NCBI GenBank assembly: GCA_005656395.1
Contig: SRSI01000066.1
Coordinates: 682,001 to 746,000 of the forward strand
From: Strongyloides papillosus
Lineage: Eukaryota > Nematoda > Chromadorea > Rhabditida > Strongyloididae
Reading direction: 5' to 3'
DNA length: 64,000 nt
Below the pieces are notes generated by a model. That model saw only the letters and a list, made by a program, of their open reading frames with translations. It was not told the DNA's origin and searched no databases. This document shows positions 59,501 to 64,000 of the stretch, piece by piece (within the stretch, counting starts at the first letter, position 1; every line of letters begins with the position of its first letter). The position numbers were made by a program, and so were the translations under genes.

Positions 59501-60586
59501 TATTAAATAGTAACAAAAATATAACTATAAACAAATTTAGAATTAACTTTAATTTTTTTCAACTATTTTTATAGTGACTTTCACCAAAATTCGTTTTAAA
59601 ACATTTATATTATTAACAACGAAGGGGGGACGTCAATTCACCACCAGCTTCTATTGAGAATTACAACAAGTTATAATGTCTCACAGTTGAACAATATATT
59701 AACGTAAAGAGAGATAATATTTTTTTATGTTTAACTAAGGCAAAATTAAAAACTGTTAGTTAAATTAAGGACTACAGATCAGTAATTTTTAAATTTAAGG
59801 GATTTTTTTCTAATTTTCTAAATTATTCAAACATTTTATTAAACACATATATACAATAAAATACATTAAATATCATAAATACAACAATATACAATGAATA
59901 CATTGAAAAATATAAAAAAAAACTTCAAATTAGAGCCATTAAAATAAGGGACCCTTAAACTAAATTTGCTTTAAAAATCTGCTTTCTTGTATCTTCCTTT
60001 TGTTTGTCAGCTAATTAATCCATGTATGTCGTCGAGAAATTGTTCAAATTTCCCATTGAAGCCTTGAACAATTCTCTCATAAACTTCCTAGGCTTTAATT
60101 CTATTTTTGTTGGTAACATTCGAAAAAGCTTCTTTGATTCCCGAAGTGCTTGCAAAAATATATTTTTGTGACCAAAAAGAACCAAATATTGACCGTAGGG
60201 AGGAAGTGGTTTTGTGGAAATCAGGATATAAACTAATTGTATCATCACACTTAAAACCTCGCAAGATTCCATGAGCTATAGATTCATAAGTGAGTCTATC
60301 TACTCTAGTTAAGCTTTTACAAGAGATAAAATTTTTATCAGTAGTTAACTTTCTATAAAATAAAAAATACCATAACAACATGAAAATAATTACCATTAAA
60401 AAATATAATAATACAAATAATAATTATTTTAGAACAGTCTCATTTTATTAACACTAAAATTTCTTGGGAATACGTACATATTTTCAAAATATTAGTTTTA
60501 TTTTATCACGATTAAATTTGGTATTGTGAAAAGTATAAAAAGACTCTTATTTTTTATGAGCTTATTTTTATAATTAGTTATGGGAA
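59501..60586. other. Divergent promoter region of ACAD9 and PIG-M
   Basis: About 1.1 kb between two divergent genes. It includes a G-rich run (GGGGGG at about 59624) upstream of ACAD9 and an unexplained island of more balanced composition at 60.0-60.4 kb, listed separately. Otherwise AT-rich. Confidence 0.4.
60015..60396 (-). pseudogene. Unrecognised broken open frame (possible gene relic)
   Basis: On the minus strand one frame runs from 60396 to about 60088 with protein-like composition (SLTRVDRLTYESIAHGIL, FHKTTSSLRSIFGSFW) and meets a TAG, after which the same frame goes on as EVYERIVQGFNGKFEQFLDD to a stop near 60012. An acceptor-like TTTTATAG precedes it at about 60352. The island is clearly less AT-rich than its surroundings. 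Another minus-strand frame over the same DNA (60272-60015) is also open. I recognise no family. A decayed exon of a lost gene is the best guess. Confidence 0.3.
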
Positions 60587-61881
60587 ATGTTTGAATTTAC
60601 CATTAATTTAAAAAACTCTCTTATTGCTGGATTTTTGTTGAGAACTTTTTTAATTTTCTATGCAAAAATACATGATTATATGTTTTTGGTAGGTAAAAAT
60701 AATTAATTTCCTTGATTTTTCTTTTAGTTGAAGTATACAGACAAAGATTATTTTGTTTTTACTGATGCAGCTCAACATGTGGCAAATGGAGAATCACCAT
60801 TTTCGAGAACAACGTATCGTTATACTCCAGCATTAGCTTGGTTTCTATTACCATGTGTTAAATTTCCAAATTATGGGAAATTTATTTTTGCCTTAACAGA
60901 TATTTTGTTAGGTTATGTATTATATAAAATTGCATTTCAAAATATGAAGTTGGATAGTAAGACTGAGAAAAACTTTATAGTATCTTTATCAATTGGATGG
61001 CTATTTAATCCATTGTCTTTTGTAATTTCTAGTCGTGGAAGTTCTGACGCCTTGGTTTGTCTTTTTGTATTAATCTCACTTTACTTATTATTAAAAGGAA
61101 GGTGGTTTTCATCTTCTATAATTATGGGATTATTTGCTATTCACATAAAAATTTATCCCATAATATATTTGCCATCAATATTTTTTTATCTCTCAAAAAA
61201 ATCAAATAGGGTAATTAGCATTCAAAGTATTACAAATTGGATTACAAATTATAAGGGGATACTGTATATACTTACATCATTAGGAGTATTTTTTGGAACT
61301 ATTGCTTTTTGGTATCAAATATATGGAGATGTATTTTTAGATGAATATCTATTTTATCATATTAGAAGAGTAGATACAGCTCATAATTTTTCACCTTATT
61401 ATCTTGTATTATATCAATCAATGAATGATCTTAGTATTACCAAATACATTGGGATTTTTGCTTTTATTCCTCAATTTTTGTGTATTATATATTTTGCTTT
61501 AATGTATCATAGGGATCTACCATTTTGTTGGTTTATAACAACAATTTCTTTTGTTTCACTAAACAAAGTATGCACTTCACAGTACTTTCTTTGGTATATT
61601 TGCTTTTTGCCATTAATTTATATCTATGTACAGGTAATTTTGATTAATAATTTTAAAAAACTTAATATTTCTAGATTAATGAATGGAAAACTATAAAAAT
61701 GTTTTTATTGTGGTTAGTGGGACAAGGTTTGTGGATGTTACCAGCATATTTATTTGAGTTTCATGGTATTGCTACACATTATTATATGTGGTTTGCTTCA
61801 TTACTTTTTCTATGTATTAATTTTTGGATTATGGGATCGTTAATTAAAGGTTATAATAAAATAAAAAGTAAAATTGAATAA
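60587..61881 (+). CDS. GPI mannosyltransferase 1 (PIG-M)
   Basis: Adds the first alpha-1,4-linked mannose to the GPI-anchor precursor in the ER membrane, using dolichol-phosphate-mannose. Three exons, 60587-60688, 60728-61633 and 61675-61881, 404 aa, in frame. Exon 1 gives the first membrane span (SLIAGFLLRTFLIFYAKIHD) and joins to LKYTDKDYFVFTDAAQHV, which contains the DxD motif of the family; then TYRYTPALAWFLLP, NPLSFVISSRGSSDA, HIKIYPIIYLPS, AHNFSPYYLVLY and NKVCTSQYFLWYICFLP. Exon 3 ends the last spans. All landmarks match PIG-M. The next gene, DPH5, starts about 120 bp downstream on the same strand. PIG-M normally works with PIG-X. Confidence 0.95.
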
Positions 61882-62001
61882 AAATAATAATTTTATCTAT
61901 TCAAATAAATAGTATATTAAATAATTTTTCTATAATATGATAATCGTAAATTCATTAATTATTTTAGTCTTTTTTTTTGTTTTTTATACAATTTTTAGAA
62001 A
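61882..62001 (+). promoter_or_regulatory. Candidate operon spacer with trans-splice acceptor before DPH5
   Basis: The 120-bp gap ends with a pyrimidine-rich run and CAATTTTTAG, followed by three bases and the DPH5 ATG. The spacing and the acceptor next to the ATG are typical of nematode operons. Confidence 0.5.
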
Positions 62002-62873
62002 ATGGTTTTTTATCTTATAGGTCTTGGATTAGGAACAGTTGAAGACATTACTGTAAAAGGACAGAAGATTATAAAACAATGTGATAAAGTGTTTCTTGAG
62101 AGTTATACATCAATTTTAAGTAGTGGTTTATCACCAGATGCTTTAGAAAAGTTTTACGATAGAAAAATATTACCTGCCGACAGAGAAATGGTAGAAAGTG
62201 CCTCTGAAGAAATTTTAGAAGGTGCAAAAGAAAAAGATGTAGCATTACTGGTTGTTGGTGATCCATTTGGCGCAACTACTCATTCTGATATTTACCTTCG
62301 AGCGGTACAAATGGGAATACCGGTTAAAGTTATTCATAATGCTTCTATAATGAATGCTATTGGTTGTACTGGTTTGCAATTATACAATTTCGGTGAAACT
62401 GTATCATTTTGTTTTTGGACAGATACATGTAAACCTATATCGTACTTTGAAAAAATTTTGTTAAATCTTGAAAGAGGTCAACATACATTATGTCTTCTTG
62501 ATATTAAAACAAATGAAATTAATATTGAAGAATTAATGAGAGGGAGAATGAAAAGAAATCCACCACAATATATGACTGCATCAGAAGCAGCTCATCAAAT
62601 GATGGTAGCTATTGATTTATTGAATGAAAGAAATTCACAAAAATGTAGGTTAATTATTATTTTTCTAATAAATTTTTAGTATTAACACCAGAAACAATGG
62701 TTGTTGCTATTGCTAGATTGGGATGGGATGATCAAAAAATAGTTTATTGTCAAATAAATGAATTGGTTGACATCGATATGGGGCCACCCTTACATTCAGT
62801 TATCATTCCATCTCCATCTTGTCATCCAATGGAAATTGAAATGCTTAATTTGTTTAGATACAAGAAAGAATAG
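62002..62873 (+). CDS. dph-5: Diphthine methyl ester synthase (DPH5)
   Basis: SAM-dependent methyltransferase of diphthamide synthesis, which modifies a histidine of elongation factor 2 in the cytosol. Two exons, 62002-62644 and 62680-62873, phase 1, 278 aa, the normal length. The N-terminus FYLIGLGLGTVEDITVKG is the family hallmark; LVVGDPFGATTHSDI, HNASIMNAIGCTGLQLY and FGETVSFCFWTD line the SAM and substrate sites; the C-terminal exon holds VVAIARLGWDDQKIV and HSVIIPSPSCHPMEIEML. The intron donor lies right after the AAAT codon text and is only 35 bp long, near the lower limit. No damage. Confidence 0.96.
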
Positions 62874-62956
62874 TTAATTTTTAATACTTTTTTATAAATA
62901 ATTTGTTAAGTTTAAATATCTTTAATATTAAATTATAGTAATACGAAAAATTTATA

Positions 62957-64000
62957 TCACATTCCTGTCAAATTTTTAAAATAACTTCCCCAATTATTTG
63001 TGCTTTTACTTGTATTATTCAAGGCATATTTAGTTGAAAAATTTTCTAAAACATTTACTTCCTCATTTGATAATTTTAGTAGTGTTTTCAAAATTGGGAT
63101 TAATTGTTTTCTTTCATTTTCTACTTTCTCGTCTGTCATAAATTTTAAAATAACATCTTTTACGTATTCAATATTTTTAAGATGTTGCATTCGTTCTTCA
63201 TTGTTTGTAATACGACGAAGTTCAGATTTCAAAAATTTTACTTGCTCCTCAAGTTGACTGTTCCAAATTTCAGAATCTTTTAGGAGACATTCAAAATGTT
63301 TTAATTTTTGTAGTGCTTCTTCATAATGTTCAAGTGTTATTTCTTCTTCAGTTTCATTACCCTGCCATTTATCCATATTAAATGGATTGATTTCACTGGC
63401 TTCATCTAAATTTTCATTTAATAAGTCTCTCAAGTTAAATTTTTCATTTTTTTCAATAGGTGGAGAAAGACCATCATCAACAGAAAAATGTTCAGCATTG
63501 TTTAAAAATAGTTCTGTTTCTATACTAGATCTAACGTTAAGAGCAGGCTCAAATTTAGGTAATATTATTGATTTAACTTCCGGTGAATGAGATCGTATTT
63601 TTGTATTGACATCAGTTGATTTTCGTAATGTTGAAAATTGTAATGTAGCATTCGACAATTGGTTTTCTAATACAGAAACTTGTTTTGTTAGGTCGTCTAC
63701 TTGTTTTTGCAAAATTTTATTGCTATTATTAACATCAGCTATAGATTGTTGATACATAATTTTTTCATCTTCAAAACTCTTTTCCCTTTCTTTCATTTTA
63801 TAATCAAAATCTTTTTCAATTTCAGATAATCTTTCAACATTAACTTGTTTTTCTTTGATAAATTCATCCTTTAATTTTTTATATGATTCATTTAAAAGAC
63901 CAAATTCTGTCTCTAAAGAATACTTTTCGTTTTCAAGTTCTGTGATTTTCGCGTTTTGAAAGCGAATTGTATTGGCCATTTCTGCAAAATCATTATTAAA
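62957..64000 (-). CDS. GRIP-domain golgin (partial, 3' part)
   Basis: Coiled-coil tether of the trans-Golgi network. The visible part is one open exon of about 347 codons; its frame is open to the window edge, so the N-terminal part is missing. Residues before about 200 are coiled coil (heptads rich in Glu, Lys, Leu, for example ELENEKYSLETEF, KILQKQVDDLTKQ). The last 60 residues form a GRIP domain: NIEYVKDVILKFMTDEK with the Arl1-contacting tyrosine, then LIPILKTLLKLSNEE. GRIP binds Arl1-GTP on Golgi membranes. Which golgin (golgin-245, golgin-97, GCC88 or GCC185 type) cannot be told from the tail. The gene is convergent with DPH5, with 83 bp between stops. Confidence 0.88.
   Translation of the reverse strand, partial: FNNDFAEMANTIRFQNAKITELENEKYSLETEFGLLNESYKKLKDEFIKEKQVNVERLSEIEKDFDYKMKEREKSFEDEKIMYQQSIADVNNSNKILQKQVDDLTKQVSVLENQLSNATLQFSTLRKSTDVNTKIRSHSPEVKSIILPKFEPALNVRSSIETELFLNNAEHFSVDDGLSPPIEKNEKFNLRDLLNENLDEASEINPFNMDKWQGNETEEEITLEHYEEALQKLKHFECLLKDSEIWNSQLEEQVKFLKSELRRITNNEERMQHLKNIEYVKDVILKFMTDEKVENERKQLIPILKTLLKLSNEEVNVLENFSTKYALNNTSKSTNNWGSYFKNLTGM

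Noticed and set aside
1..64000. tRNA, rRNA, spliced-leader RNA genes and CRISPR arrays
   Set aside because: No B-box-like tRNA signature, rRNA segment, leader RNA or regular repeat-spacer pattern was seen on either strand by eye.

Overview
This window is nuclear DNA from a very AT-rich nematode, most likely a Strongyloides-type clade IV worm. The coding content is nematode: a cuticle collagen with a furin site and short Gly-X-Y exons, an expanded TTBK-like casein kinase, a sperm-type GSK3-like kinase, an ODR-2-like Ly6 protein and an HNF4-type nuclear receptor. Introns are mostly 40-60 bp with GTAAGT-type donors and TTTTAG acceptors, and intergenic DNA is extremely A+T-rich. No prokaryotic, viral, tRNA, rRNA or CRISPR features were seen. 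Species is not determinable from the sequence alone.

Layout. 1-3.1 kb: AT-rich spacer with one orphan open frame. 3.1-6.7 kb (-): SMC3 cohesin. 7.7-9.1 kb (-): nuclear hormone receptor. 9.6-10.8 kb: a candidate piggyBac-type MITE (TTAA ends) followed by a broken NXF mRNA-export-factor gene. 11.2-12.3 kb (-): TTBK-like kinase. 12.3-16.8 kb: spacer. 16.8-23.5 kb (+): class V myosin, with a possible internal promoter for a cargo-domain-only product. 23.9-26.2 kb: an orphan multi-pass membrane protein convergent with a GSK3-like kinase. 26.2-30.3 kb: spacer. 30.3-33.8 kb (+): ODR-2-like Ly6 gene with two alternative signal-bearing first exons. 33.9-34.6 kb (-): secreted cysteine-rich protein. 36.3-38.1 kb (+): USP16/45-type deubiquitinase. 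40.1-42.1 kb (+): FATP/very-long-chain acyl-CoA synthetase. 42.4-46.4 kb: two orphan genes. 49.8-51.2 kb (+): peptide-type GPCR. 51.6-64 kb: a dense cluster holding an ICE2/NARG2-like protein, RAD23, a cuticle collagen, ACAD9 (-), PIG-M, DPH5 and the 3' part of a GRIP-domain golgin (-).

The dense right end contains two close same-strand pairs, ICE2-like/RAD23 (about 140 bp apart) and PIG-M/DPH5 (about 120 bp apart). In both, the downstream ATG sits 0-3 nt after a TTTTAG acceptor, as expected for trans-spliced operon genes. The most unusual observations are: an ACAD9 that has lost its catalytic glutamate and flavin-binding motifs; the nested DIL-only exon in myosin V; an SMC3 with an altered acetylation site and ATPase motifs; and an NXF relic whose TAP-C domain reads through one stop to the family's normal C-terminus. 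Exon structures were worked out by hand from splice consensus, phase and homology recalled from family knowledge; no database search was possible.
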